The notes under the pieces: generated by a model | What the model saw: only the letters and a program-made list of their open reading frames with translations | Told to the model about the DNA's origin: nothing | The model's database searches: none | Made by a program: the position numbers and the translations under genes | In this document: positions 8,714-16,764 of the stretch, piece by piece | Layout of the letters: each line of letters begins with the position of its first letter | Numbering within the stretch: the first letter of the stretch is position 1 | DNA from: PNON01 sp964387025 | GTDB taxonomy: Bacteria > Chloroflexota > Anaerolineae > Anaerolineales > Anaerolineaceae | DNA: 64,000 nucleotides | Direction: 5' to 3' | NCBI GenBank assembly: GCA_964387025.1 | Contig: CAYLUZ010000001.1 | Location: forward strand, 657,689 to 721,688

Positions 8714-9542
8714 AAATATCATCGTAACCGGGGGTTCAAACGGTATTGGTTTGGAGTCAGCCAGGGGGTTGGCAGATATGGGTGCATCTGTTTGGATAGT
8801 TGGCCGCAATGAGCCAAAGACAAAGTTGGCTGTAGAAAACATTAAGCAAACGACAGGAAATAATAATGTTGATTACTTCATCGCTGATCTTTCCAGTATT
8901 GCCACGATAAAGGATTTATCCCGCATGATCCTTTCAAAACTGGATCATCTGGATGTGCTTTTGAATAATGCCGGAGAAATTTTTATGCAAAGGAAAGTCA
9001 GTATCGATGGCTTTGAAATGACTTTTGCGCTAAATCATGTCAATTACTTCCTCCTGACTAAAATGTTACTTGATCTTATTAAATCCACCCCCAAAGCCCG
9101 AATTGTGAATGTATCATCCTCGGCTCATTATTCTGGGCACATCAATTTTTCTGATCTTCAATCCAATAAATTCAGCCCGATGCGTGCGTATAGTGCATCA
9201 AAATTGATGAATGTGTTGTTTACCTACGAACTGGCAAAAAGGCTGGCGGGTACCGGGATTACTGTGAACGCGCTTCACCCCGGGTTTGTTGCTTCTAACT
9301 TTGGAAAAAGTAATGGGGGAATCATGGTGCCGGTCTTCAAATTGGTACACCTTGGAGCGATCGATACCCGTGAAGGTGCGAAAACAAGTATATTCCTGGC
9401 TTCATCCCCTGAGGTTGAGGGACTCACAGGTAAGTTTTATGATAAATGTAAAGCGGTGAAATCTTCGAATGAATCGTATGATACGGATGTGGCATTGCGG
9501 TTGTGGGATGAAACTGAAAAGCTGACAGCCCCCTTCGCCTGA
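8691..9542 (+). CDS. Short-chain dehydrogenase/reductase, retinol-dehydrogenase-like
   Basis: A 283-residue NAD(P)-dependent oxidoreductase. It has the cofactor loop TGGSNGIG, the NNAG motif in 'LLNNAGEI', the catalytic Ser in 'VNVSSSAHYSG' and the YSASK catalytic Tyr/Lys pair. The segment 'ALHPGFVASNFGK' after it is typical of the retinol dehydrogenase/protochlorophyllide-reductase-like branch. The substrate cannot be assigned. It starts inside the methyltransferase gene (23-base overlap) and ends directly against the convergent response-regulator gene with no spacer. Confidence 0.85.
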   Translation: MQNLLQNKNIIVTGGSNGIGLESARGLADMGASVWIVGRNEPKTKLAVENIKQTTGNNNVDYFIADLSSIATIKDLSRMILSKLDHLDVLLNNAGEIFMQRKVSIDGFEMTFALNHVNYFLLTKMLLDLIKSTPKARIVNVSSSAHYSGHINFSDLQSNKFSPMRAYSASKLMNVLFTYELAKRLAGTGITVNALHPGFVASNFGKSNGGIMVPVFKLVHLGAIDTREGAKTSIFLASSPEVEGLTGKFYDKCKAVKSSNESYDTDVALRLWDETEKLTAPFA

Positions 9543-9917
9543 TCATTTTTTCTTCAGGCCCGCTGCTACAGCATCTAATAACGCTTTTAACGCAAAGGGT
9601 TTGACGAGGTAACCAGCAACTCCACCTGTGAGAGCCGCGGTTACAATTTCCGGCATACTAAGAGCGGTAACGAAAATTATGGGTACATTTTCGAGGTCCG
9701 GAATGGTGCGAAAATCTTTCATCAGGGTGAGACCGTCTTTTCCTGGCATATTGTAATCTAACAGGATCAAAGCTGGTGGATTACTGCAGGCTTTTGCCAT
9801 TCCATCCCTGGGATCATAAGCTGTTTCAGCAAAATAACCCGAGGACTCCAGTGCGAATTTCATAATATTGCATATATTGCGGTCATCATCGATCACTAGA
9901 ATGCGTTCAGGAGTCAT
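9543..9917 (-). CDS. Single-domain response regulator
   Basis: A 124-residue CheY-like receiver with no output domain. The acidic pair is in 'LVIDDDRN', the phospho-acceptor is Asp54 in 'ILLDYNMPGKDG', the switch Thr is in 'IFVTALS' and the conserved Lys in 'YLVKPF'. It must act by protein-protein contact or phosphotransfer. No kinase gene is adjacent; the nearest hybrid kinase is some 32 kb away. It sits 19 bases downstream of the VOC gene on the same strand. Confidence 0.9.
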   Translation of the reverse strand: MTPERILVIDDDRNICNIMKFALESSGYFAETAYDPRDGMAKACSNPPALILLDYNMPGKDGLTLMKDFRTIPDLENVPIIFVTALSMPEIVTAALTGGVAGYLVKPFALKALLDAVAAGLKKK

Positions 9918-9936
9918 TATTCATCTTCTCCGGCAG

Positions 9937-10332
9937 TTAACTTTTAATCTCAGAGAATAATTCGTGAATATTTCCATCGGGATCCGCGAAAAATGCAGTT
10001 TGTTGACCCCACTCCATGGAAGCAGGGGGGTGGATTGGTTTGGCTCCCTTGCTGACGATCCACTCATATGTGCTGTTGACTTCCTCAGGCGAATCACACG
10101 GGAAAGCGAGTTCAAATGCTTGCCCGTCTGGAGTCTTTAAATAAGTGGCATTGCCAGTGGCCTTCAACATGATCTCACGGTCACAGATCGCAAACCGGAC
10201 ACCATCATTCTCCAGTTCAACATATTGGCCCATATTAATTTTCATATTAAACCCAAGCACCTGTGTATAAAATTTCAGCATATCTGGAACGTAGTCAGTT
10301 AATATGGTTATTAATGCGATTTTTGGCTGCAT
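9937..10332 (-). CDS. VOC-superfamily (glyoxalase/dioxygenase-fold) protein
   Basis: A 131-residue protein with the two beta-alpha-beta-beta-beta modules of the vicinal oxygen chelate fold. Recognisable pieces are 'DMLKFYTQVLGF' near the start, 'ELENDGVRFAIC' in the middle, and the C-terminal 'AFFADPDGNIHELFSE' typical of this superfamily. Members include glyoxalase I, extradiol dioxygenases and antibiotic-binding proteins; nothing here fixes the substrate. The ending HELF carries a Glu at the usual last metal-ligand position. Confidence 0.8.
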   Translation of the reverse strand: MQPKIALITILTDYVPDMLKFYTQVLGFNMKINMGQYVELENDGVRFAICDREIMLKATGNATYLKTPDGQAFELAFPCDSPEEVNSTYEWIVSKGAKPIHPPASMEWGQQTAFFADPDGNIHELFSEIKS

Positions 10333-10436
10333 AATGCTCCTTGATTCAAGGGTGTAGACGAGGATCAGGAATAATAAGTTGGGAATTGGATAAATTCATT
10401 ATTCGGATGTTCTGTCTTGAAGAACTATTCCGGTAA

Positions 10437-11222
10437 CTACTTCTTTTCCCACTCTGCAACCACCTTACGGATCATTTGTTTGGCTTCCCCTTCAGGAACA
10501 GTATCCAATCCTGGATAGGATTGATTCCCAATCCAGACTATTACACCTTTGGGTGTTTCTTGAATCTTAATCCCTGTTTCTGCAAGCGGTGTATTTGTGA
10601 TCTTGTCCTGGATTAGATCGTTTATCTGTTCCACAATACTTTTTGTCACCTGAACGTTCGTTTTAGGTTTGGATTTTAATGAGATCACTGCTGGAATAGG
10701 CTTAACCGGAGGAGCTTCCTGTTCGAGAATTGCAGGAATTTCAGGTGCTACAACCTCTACGACTTTCTCTTGAGTCGGAATTGCTTCAGGCGATTCAACA
10801 TTTGCAGGTGTATCAGAAATCTCAGTCGTGGGAGATTGTTCAACAACCGGTTGAATCATGATTTCTGGTTGTGGGGGTAAGGATCCTGTATTTCCTGTTC
10901 TTAATATTGGCCGTCCCAACCACATTTGGAAATTATTTATTGCCCGGTCAACCTTCGCCCGCTCTACTTGGGAGAGTTCGGTAGGTGAGTGTAGTGGTTT
11001 ACCATTGACGTCTGCATAGAGCGGGCCATCATGGGTCTTGCTCCAAAGCACCATTAATAACCGGTCAGATTCGAAACGGGGTCCCTGTTCAACAGTTTCT
11101 GTTGGTACGGTTTCAGTGTCGGGGTCGGATTTACTCTTTCTATTAGAACTAAGAATATAACCCGCAAAATAACCAATTGCAACGCTAACAATAGCGACAA
11201 TTAGAATCGTCCCTATATCCAT
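10437..11222 (-). CDS. Membrane-anchored protein of unknown function
   Basis: Not recognised. The 261 residues begin with one N-terminal transmembrane helix (about residues 4-24, GTILIVAIVSVAIGYFAGYI). Next comes a charged stretch, a small domain (about 50-105, containing 'LWSKTHDGPLYADVNGKPL'), a long Pro/Glu-rich low-complexity linker (about 110-180), and a compact C-terminal domain of about 75 residues ending 'AKQMIRKVVAEWEKK'. The layout suggests a cytoplasmic or surface domain tethered by a flexible linker. It stands alone with a normal spacer on both sides. Confidence 0.6.
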   Translation of the reverse strand: MDIGTILIVAIVSVAIGYFAGYILSSNRKSKSDPDTETVPTETVEQGPRFESDRLLMVLWSKTHDGPLYADVNGKPLHSPTELSQVERAKVDRAINNFQMWLGRPILRTGNTGSLPPQPEIMIQPVVEQSPTTEISDTPANVESPEAIPTQEKVVEVVAPEIPAILEQEAPPVKPIPAVISLKSKPKTNVQVTKSIVEQINDLIQDKITNTPLAETGIKIQETPKGVIVWIGNQSYPGLDTVPEGEAKQMIRKVVAEWEKK

Positions 11223-11405
11223 AAGTTAACCTCCGATAGAAACCAAAATAATCCCTATCACTTAATATTACAATATTCATGCCATTAATCATAGCATTAA
11301 ATAATAGGGGGTGGGTAACGGTTAGCTTACATTTGGGCGGTGATTCTATTTTTCAGGTTATAAATCGGTTGGAATTTTAGCTAAATTATATACAGAATCC
11401 CTGGA

Positions 11406-11594
11406 TTAATGATCATGAGGAGTAATATTTGCTGCTCCAGGCAATTTACTTGTCAATTGTTCAGGGTGATGAATTAGTATTGGCAAATGTCCAGGACAGA
11501 TATGATATTCTTTACCGGCATAATTAAGCGTGATCAAAGGCACTTCTTCACTGGTTTGTTCGCAAACCAGGCATTTCATTATTTTAATATCCAA
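11406..11594 (-). CDS. Small Cys/His-rich protein, possible zinc ribbon
   Basis: A 62-residue protein. One CxxC pair (KCLVCEQ) is followed about 20 residues later by 'YHICPGHLPILIHH', so Cys and His ligands for a zinc ion are available. The ATG has a plausible AGGAGGATT upstream on the minus strand. There is no known domain name I can give. An alternative ATG (codon 6, IMKC) would shorten it slightly. Confidence 0.55.
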   Translation of the reverse strand: MDIKIMKCLVCEQTSEEVPLITLNYAGKEYHICPGHLPILIHHPEQLTSKLPGAANITPHDH

Positions 11595-11665
11595 AATAAT
11601 CCTCCTAAATAGATAAAAATTATCCTATAATTTTACCTCTTTAAATCTATTGAGGAGAAAGAACA

Positions 11666-13129
11666 TTATTCGGGTATAACCCTGCCGTCGGGAAGAGTCA
11701 CCCCTTTGATCGACGCTGCACTCAATAATTGTTGTTCAGAAATCTTTGTTCCAACCAACCTTGCCCGAGATAGATCTGCTCCAATGAGATTTGCCCCTTC
11801 AAGTTTGGCTGCTTCCAGGTCTGCACCAATTAGATTCGCATTTTGTAAGTCAGCACCTTGCATGTCAGTGCCGAAGAGGCTGGCATTTTCCATATTTGCA
11901 CCGCGTAGATTCGTTTTTTGCATAATTGCCCAGCGGAAGCCGGTTTTTACCAGATTGCATCTTTCCAGATTTGCCCCGGTAAGATTTGCGTTCCAGAGAT
12001 CGGCTTTCTGAAGATACGAATAAGATAGATTTGTATTTGTCAGGTTGCAGTAGCTCATTTTTGTTTCAGCTAGATAGGCTTGTGAAAGATCCAAATTCGA
12101 TCTATCCTGTCTCACTGCTCCATGATTGATGGCCATCATGACCACCCGCCACTTGGCATCCATCCTGGTACCATCATCCCAAATTACATCCTTGAAATTA
12201 ACCAGGATCATATTGCAACCCATTAAATTAATATTCGAGATATTTGCACCCTTCAGATTTGCGAGGCTAAAATTGGTATTCTGGATCCTGGTATTGGAAA
12301 AATTGGTTTTCTCACAGTTCGCTTTAGAAAGATCAGCGCCGGCAAGATTTGCATGCTCGAAATTAGCTTGAACAAGGGTCGCCTCATGCAAAATGGCATT
12401 CTCAAAATTGGAATAAGACATACACGCCTGGGTCAGGTCAGCCCGTGTTAGATCGCGGTTTATTGCCCCATGATTCACAATTTCCCAAACGAGCTTATAC
12501 CGATCTTCTATCTGTGAATTTTCATCCAGCCGGGTATTGTGGAAATCAACCCCCTCCATTTTTGCCATGGAAAAATCAGAGGAATTAATTTCCGCATCCC
12601 GGAAGTCAGCCTCCGTTAGATCCGCACCGCCAAAATCGGTTTTGATCATGCGTGCAGATTGAAGGTTGGCTTTCTTTAGATTACATTGGATGAGAGATGT
12701 TCCTTCCAAATCCACCCCCTGCATGTTTGCTTCACCTAGATTTGCGTTTTCGATGTAATTGCCTTTCATTACAGTGAATTCCAAATTGGCGCCGCTTAAA
12801 TTTGCACCAAATAACCCATTACCCAGTTTTATTTCTGCCCCTGCAAGAGTAGCTCCGGAAAGGTCCGCGCCTTGCATGCTGCAGTTATGTAGAATTGCCC
12901 GGCTAAGATCTGCCTGCTTCAGTTTTGTTCCCATCAAATTCGCGTTGGTGAGGTCAGCTCCCGACAGGTCTGCCTGGGAAAGATTTGCTTTACCAAGGAA
13001 AGCAGAGTGCAGGTTTGCCTGTGATAAATTTGCCCCGATTAAATTTACGCCTACCAGGTTTGTATCACTGAGGTCCATTCCTTGAAGCCGGGCACCCGGC
13101 ATGATCAGATCTGGGTCTATGTTTCGCAC
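11666..13129 (-). CDS. Pentapeptide-repeat protein with two spacer modules
   Basis: A 487-residue protein made almost entirely of A(D/N)LxX repeats (for example 'ADLSGADLTNANLMGTKL'), which fold as a right-handed quadrilateral beta-helix. The solenoid is broken twice by a similar non-repeat module containing 'YKLVWEIVNHGA' (around 12460-12530) and 'WRVVMMAINHGA' (around 12090-12160), each followed directly by new repeats. There is no signal peptide and no membrane segment, so it is probably cytoplasmic. Some family members are DNA mimics that protect gyrase; most have no known role. I do not claim one here. Confidence 0.88.
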   Translation of the reverse strand: MRNIDPDLIMPGARLQGMDLSDTNLVGVNLIGANLSQANLHSAFLGKANLSQADLSGADLTNANLMGTKLKQADLSRAILHNCSMQGADLSGATLAGAEIKLGNGLFGANLSGANLEFTVMKGNYIENANLGEANMQGVDLEGTSLIQCNLKKANLQSARMIKTDFGGADLTEADFRDAEINSSDFSMAKMEGVDFHNTRLDENSQIEDRYKLVWEIVNHGAINRDLTRADLTQACMSYSNFENAILHEATLVQANFEHANLAGADLSKANCEKTNFSNTRIQNTNFSLANLKGANISNINLMGCNMILVNFKDVIWDDGTRMDAKWRVVMMAINHGAVRQDRSNLDLSQAYLAETKMSYCNLTNTNLSYSYLQKADLWNANLTGANLERCNLVKTGFRWAIMQKTNLRGANMENASLFGTDMQGADLQNANLIGADLEAAKLEGANLIGADLSRARLVGTKISEQQLLSAASIKGVTLPDGRVIPE

Positions 13130-13160
13130 CTGGATTCTCCTTAAACTTGACTATTATCGT

Positions 13161-13511
13161 TTATAACAGTAACAATAGTGCTCCAAATAAAAGTTCACTG
13201 AAGAGACTGATAAGATTTGACTTTTCAAAGCAAGGTTCATTGACCAGGCTTCCAATTCGAGTAACAGCAATTCCAATATAAACGATTCCTAACATCATGA
13301 ACGCTGCCGGAGTATTGAGCATGAGTGGAGCTGCCCCAAGTGCAACAAATAATCCACCAAAAATCGCCCGGATTTCAGTAATACCTCTAACCCCGTTCGC
13401 GCTAAGCCCGGTGAAGTTATAGATGGCAGTAGGGCGAACAATAACAAACACTCCCAGAAGGATCGTCAGTATAGCAATAAGTATTTGGATAAAGCTTGTT
13501 ATCGAGTTCAT
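13161..13511 (-). CDS. DUF4345-type small membrane protein
   Basis: A 116-residue protein with four predicted membrane helices. 'GVRGITEIRAIFGGLFVALG' in the middle is the recognisable DUF4345 signature. The function is unknown. The start overlaps the stop of the upstream CPBP protease gene by 4 bases, so the two are translated together. Confidence 0.75.
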   Translation of the reverse strand: MNSITSFIQILIAILTILLGVFVIVRPTAIYNFTGLSANGVRGITEIRAIFGGLFVALGAAPLMLNTPAAFMMLGIVYIGIAVTRIGSLVNEPCFEKSNLISLFSELLFGALLLLL

Positions 13512-14473
13512 ACTATTTCACTTTCCGAATGAATTGCAAGATTATCGCCAATCGTGATATCTGTTGACGGTTGTAAAGCAGTTTTGGAGTAGAAAATCAC
13601 TGCTGCGGCAACCAACCATCCAAGTCCGCCCAGTATTCCGGTGGACAGAGGGCCGATCAATGTGGATGGTTCACCTTTGGTTAACAGTATGGAAAAACCT
13701 GTAACCCCATTGATCACCGCATGTGCGAGCACAGCCGGCCAGACTGTATTTGATTTAAGAGTGACCCAGGCCAAAAATATTCCGATCAGGGTAGTAAACC
13801 ATACCATCATCAAAATTCCCGCCCAAGGAAACAAAGGATAACTAAAGCCATAATTGTGTCCCATGGCGATGACCGGAGCATGCCAGATTCCCCATATCAC
13901 ACCCAGTAAAATGACTGCTTTTTTGGGTCCCATTGGTAATAATTTTTGCAGCAGATACCCACGCCAGCCGAATTCCTCTCCAAACGTGAACAAACTATTA
14001 ATAATAGGTGCAAAGATCAGACCCTGAGCCATTTGGACAATGAGAATTAAATACAGAGGAATTGGAAATCCTTCACCTGCATTAGGAAGCAACGATTTGA
14101 GGGTGGTCAATCCCGGGTCGAAGTATTTCGGCAGGATCAAAAAGAAAACTATAGCACCAACGATCACAAAAACAGGAGGAAGAAGCCAGGCTGCCAGCCA
14201 GAACTTCCAGGATTTCTTGAATCGCAGGCGTAACAATGTATTTTTCCAGCCTTCCCGGGTGATGATTCGGGTAAATATATTGGCCAGACCAGGAGCCCAC
14301 ATATAAGATACTGCTATCAATATATAAGCCAGGGTGATTTGAGTTCCGGGAATGATCTCAGGGCTATTTACAATTCCACCTGTCAGGTAAACCACCAATC
14401 CAACGATCCATGCTAGTCCAAATGCGATTGCGATAAAGATATAGATCCGCTTATGTTCCAATTGAGTATTCAC
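13508..14473 (-). CDS. CPBP-family intramembrane metalloprotease
   Basis: A 321-residue polytopic membrane protein (about eight helices) of the CAAX protease/bacteriocin-processing family. The signature motifs are present: EEFGWRGY (Glu-Glu then Arg), 'IWHAPV' with the second catalytic His, and 'HAVINGV'. Members cleave prenylated or other membrane substrates, or act as immunity proteins; the substrate here is unknown. The N-terminal ~90 residues carry two extra helices. It is cotranscribed with the DUF4345 gene. Confidence 0.87.
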   Translation of the reverse strand: MNTQLEHKRIYIFIAIAFGLAWIVGLVVYLTGGIVNSPEIIPGTQITLAYILIAVSYMWAPGLANIFTRIITREGWKNTLLRLRFKKSWKFWLAAWLLPPVFVIVGAIVFFLILPKYFDPGLTTLKSLLPNAGEGFPIPLYLILIVQMAQGLIFAPIINSLFTFGEEFGWRGYLLQKLLPMGPKKAVILLGVIWGIWHAPVIAMGHNYGFSYPLFPWAGILMMVWFTTLIGIFLAWVTLKSNTVWPAVLAHAVINGVTGFSILLTKGEPSTLIGPLSTGILGGLGWLVAAAVIFYSKTALQPSTDITIGDNLAIHSESEIV

Positions 14474-14662
14474 TATTTACCTCTTTTTTGGCTAAACCTA
14501 TTATTCGTAATAAAAAATGATCAAATGGCTCCAGTATAAATCAAACCTTTTAAGGGTCGAAAAGTACCTTTTTTATTATAAATGCTTATCATTTTATTCA
14601 TTTTCAATCATAATTATAGATATAAATGTTGTTGTTCATAGCGTTATTGAAACGAGGAAAAT

Positions 14663-15232
14663 ATGTCGATCGATCAGAAAGATATGCGCTTGTTCTTTAA
14701 GTATTTTAATAAATTTATGTTGGTAATGTGGCGATTGGGATTGGATCGATGGTTGTCTTTCTGGCCATCCGGTCTTGGGCAATTTATGGTCATCAACCAC
14801 ATTGGCCGGAAAAGCGGCCAACTGAAGAGAACACCTGTGAATTTCGCCGAAGTGGCGGGTGAGATCTATTGTTTAGCCGGTGTAGGACGTTATTCTGATT
14901 GGTATCAGAATATGTTAGCAAATCCGGATGTAGAGATCTGGCTTCCGGACAGCCGCTGGTCAGGTAAAGCTGAAATGATTCCTTTATCTAGAGAAGTTTT
15001 ACCTATCTTGAGGGATGTTTTACGATGCAGTGGTTTTGCGGGTAGACTGGCTGGAATTCACCCGGAAATTTCAGATGATGAACTGCTTGTTATTTGTAAA
15101 GATTATGGATTGGTTCATATTTTACGGAAGCAGCCCAGGACCGGTACGGGAGGTCCAGGAGACCTGACCTGGATCTGGCCTGTGGCAGTTATGATTATGC
15201 TGCCGATGATCTGCACCAAAAAGAGGAAGTAG
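14663..15232 (+). CDS. Deazaflavin (F420)-type nitroreductase family protein
   Basis: A 189-residue split-beta-barrel protein. 'VINHIGRKSGQLKRTPV' and 'GVGRYSDWYQNMLANPDVEIWL' are the hallmark cofactor-binding stretches of the Ddn/DUF385 family, which use F420H2 or bind flavin-like cofactors. A GAGGAAAAT ribosome-binding site precedes the ATG. The family is common in Actinobacteria and Chloroflexota, which supports the taxonomic guess. The C-terminus ends in a hydrophobic stretch (PVAVMIMLPMI) that may be membrane-associated. No F420 synthesis gene is in the window. Confidence 0.8.
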   Translation: MSIDQKDMRLFFKYFNKFMLVMWRLGLDRWLSFWPSGLGQFMVINHIGRKSGQLKRTPVNFAEVAGEIYCLAGVGRYSDWYQNMLANPDVEIWLPDSRWSGKAEMIPLSREVLPILRDVLRCSGFAGRLAGIHPEISDDELLVICKDYGLVHILRKQPRTGTGGPGDLTWIWPVAVMIMLPMICTKKRK

Positions 15233-15383
15233 CTTCCGATTCGAAATTTGATAATAATCCCGAAATATTTATTACCTTTGTTATTTTGTATGACAACATA
15301 ATTCGTTATAATAAATATAAATTTAATTTTGAAAATTCCATAGAACTATTTCACATTTCCTTTGTTTCAATTCGTCTGATTAA

Positions 15384-15413
15384 TGGTCAAAATTCAGGTC
15401 TTTGTGATAGACT
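15384..15413 (+). promoter_or_regulatory. Possible promoter for the purine-type transporter block
   Basis: TGGTCA at 15384-15389, an 18-base spacer and TAGACT at 15408-15413 lie about 90 bases before the BMP lipoprotein gene. A TATAAT at 15307-15312 further upstream is an alternative -10. I looked for a purine-riboswitch core in this 268-base leader and did not find one. Confidence 0.3.
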
Positions 15414-15500
15414 CTAGGATGAAAGGAGGAAGAAAGCAAAAGATAATTTCTAAGTCCTAGTATATAAAAATTTTTAATAATATTCCTTTGGAGGAGAAAG

Positions 15501-16592
15501 ATGTTTAAAAATATTTACAAATTAGTTGCAGTCTTGATGTTAGCCACGATGGTATTGGCTGCTTGCGCTCCCGCGGTTGTTCCAACCCCGGAAAAAGTTG
15601 TGGAACAAGTAGAAGTGACCAAATTGGTCGAAAGCCAGGTGGAAGTTGTCGTAACAGCCACTCCTGCTCCAGCAAAATTGATCAAAGTTTTTGGAGCATT
15701 TGCGACCCCAATTGAAGAGCCCTGGGATGGTGTAATTCACGCTGCTTTGCAGAAGGCTGCTGATGAAGGAAAGATCGAATATACCAAGCAGGAAGCATTA
15801 GGATACTCTGGTGATATGGAACGTGTTCTGCGCGAAGTATGCGATCAGCAGAAACCAGACCTCATCCTGGGTGACGCTTTCGGTAATGAAGAAGCTGTTC
15901 GTCGTGTAGCGGCAGATTATCCCGAAATAGCCTTCGCTTTTGGCTCCGGATCTGGCCCGACCGAGCCCAATGTTGCCGTATTTGATAACTGGATCCATGA
16001 ACCTGCTTATCTGATGGGTATGCTGGCTGGTGGACTTACAAAATCAAATAAGATCGGTGTCGTAGGAGCCATGCCGGTTCCTGAGGTTAACCGATTGGTT
16101 AACGCCTTTACAGCTGGTGCGAAAGCCCAGAACCCGAATTCCATCGTAATGGTATCCTTTATTAATAGCTGGTTTGACCCGGCTGCCGCCAAGGAAGCTG
16201 CTATTGCCATGATCGATAATGGCGCGGATGTTCTCTATGCCGAACGCTTTGGTGTCATCGAAGCTGCTGCAGAAAAAGGATTATTTGCCTTTGGTAATAT
16301 GAGCGACCAAAATGAGCTGGCTCCAGATTTCGTAGTTGCAAGTGCAGTCTGGAATATGGACCCAACCGTAGATTACTTAATCAAACAGGTTGCCGCCGGT
16401 ACATTCACTGCCCAGGACCTTAAAGATTTCTCCATGATGGGCAAGGGAGGCGCGACTCTCTCTTCATTCCATAATACGGAATCCAAGCTGCCTGCCGAAT
16501 TGGTTGCAGCTGTCAAAGCCAGGGAAGCTGAGATCATGAGCGGTATGTTCCGTGTCGACGTCTCAGAAGCTCAACCTGCTGGATCTAACTAA
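15501..16592 (+). CDS. BMP-family (nucleoside/purine-type) ABC transporter substrate-binding lipoprotein
   Basis: A 363-residue exported binding protein of the Med/BMP (PnrA-like) family, which binds purine nucleosides or related ligands. A lipoprotein signal ends in the lipobox MVLAAC. A Val/Glu/Thr linker typical of Chloroflexota lipoproteins follows. The mature part has 'AFAFGSGSG', 'WIHEPAYLMGMLAGGLTKSNKIGVVGAMPVPEVNRL' (split here for brevity), and the family-typical 'ADVLYAERFGVIEAA'. A GGAGGAGA ribosome-binding site precedes the ATG. It is the first gene of the transporter block; a stem-loop separates it from the ATPase gene, as expected for a binding protein needed in excess. Confidence 0.9.
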   Translation: MFKNIYKLVAVLMLATMVLAACAPAVVPTPEKVVEQVEVTKLVESQVEVVVTATPAPAKLIKVFGAFATPIEEPWDGVIHAALQKAADEGKIEYTKQEALGYSGDMERVLREVCDQQKPDLILGDAFGNEEAVRRVAADYPEIAFAFGSGSGPTEPNVAVFDNWIHEPAYLMGMLAGGLTKSNKIGVVGAMPVPEVNRLVNAFTAGAKAQNPNSIVMVSFINSWFDPAAAKEAAIAMIDNGADVLYAERFGVIEAAAEKGLFAFGNMSDQNELAPDFVVASAVWNMDPTVDYLIKQVAAGTFTAQDLKDFSMMGKGGATLSSFHNTESKLPAELVAAVKAREAEIMSGMFRVDVSEAQPAGSN

Positions 16593-16662
16593 TTCTTTAC
16601 ACAGGTCTTTGCTCAATCCTTGATATTTCCAGAGAGCAAATACCAACACAACAGATTTTCAT

Positions 16663-16713
16663 GAGTGAAGCGAAGTCTCTTCTTCAAAATAAGGAGGGCC
16701 TTCGCTTTCACTC
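16663..16713 (+). terminator. Intercistronic stem-loop between binding protein and ATPase genes
   Basis: GAGTGAAGCGAAG (16663-16675) pairs with CTTCGCTTTCACTC (16700-16713) with one bulged base, enclosing a 24-base loop. No U-run follows. It is more likely a 3'-end-stabilising or attenuating hairpin for the lipoprotein message than a full terminator, because the transporter genes continue on the same strand. Confidence 0.55.
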
Positions 16714-16764
16714 CTCTGAAACTTCATCTTATAAGTAAATATCACTGCTTATTGAGGTAGTCTC

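Noticed and set aside
12126..12371. Plus-strand ORFs antisense to the pentapeptide-repeat gene (several between 11706 and 13085)
   Set aside because: They are shadows created by the repetitive codons of the real gene; the translations are low-complexity and have no domain.
14474..14662. 69-residue plus-strand ORF (14517-14726) before the F420-type reductase
   Set aside because: It overlaps the start of the real gene in another frame, has no ribosome-binding site, and its sequence is AT-driven Ile/Tyr/Ser-rich.
15418..15459. A 13-codon leader ORF (ATG at 15419) before the BMP gene
   Set aside because: No ribosome-binding site in front, no regulatory codon run, and it is short enough to be chance.
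15232..15500. Purine riboswitch upstream of the BMP-type transporter
   Set aside because: I looked for the conserved core and paired loops of the purine aptamer and did not find them; only weak promoter elements are visible.
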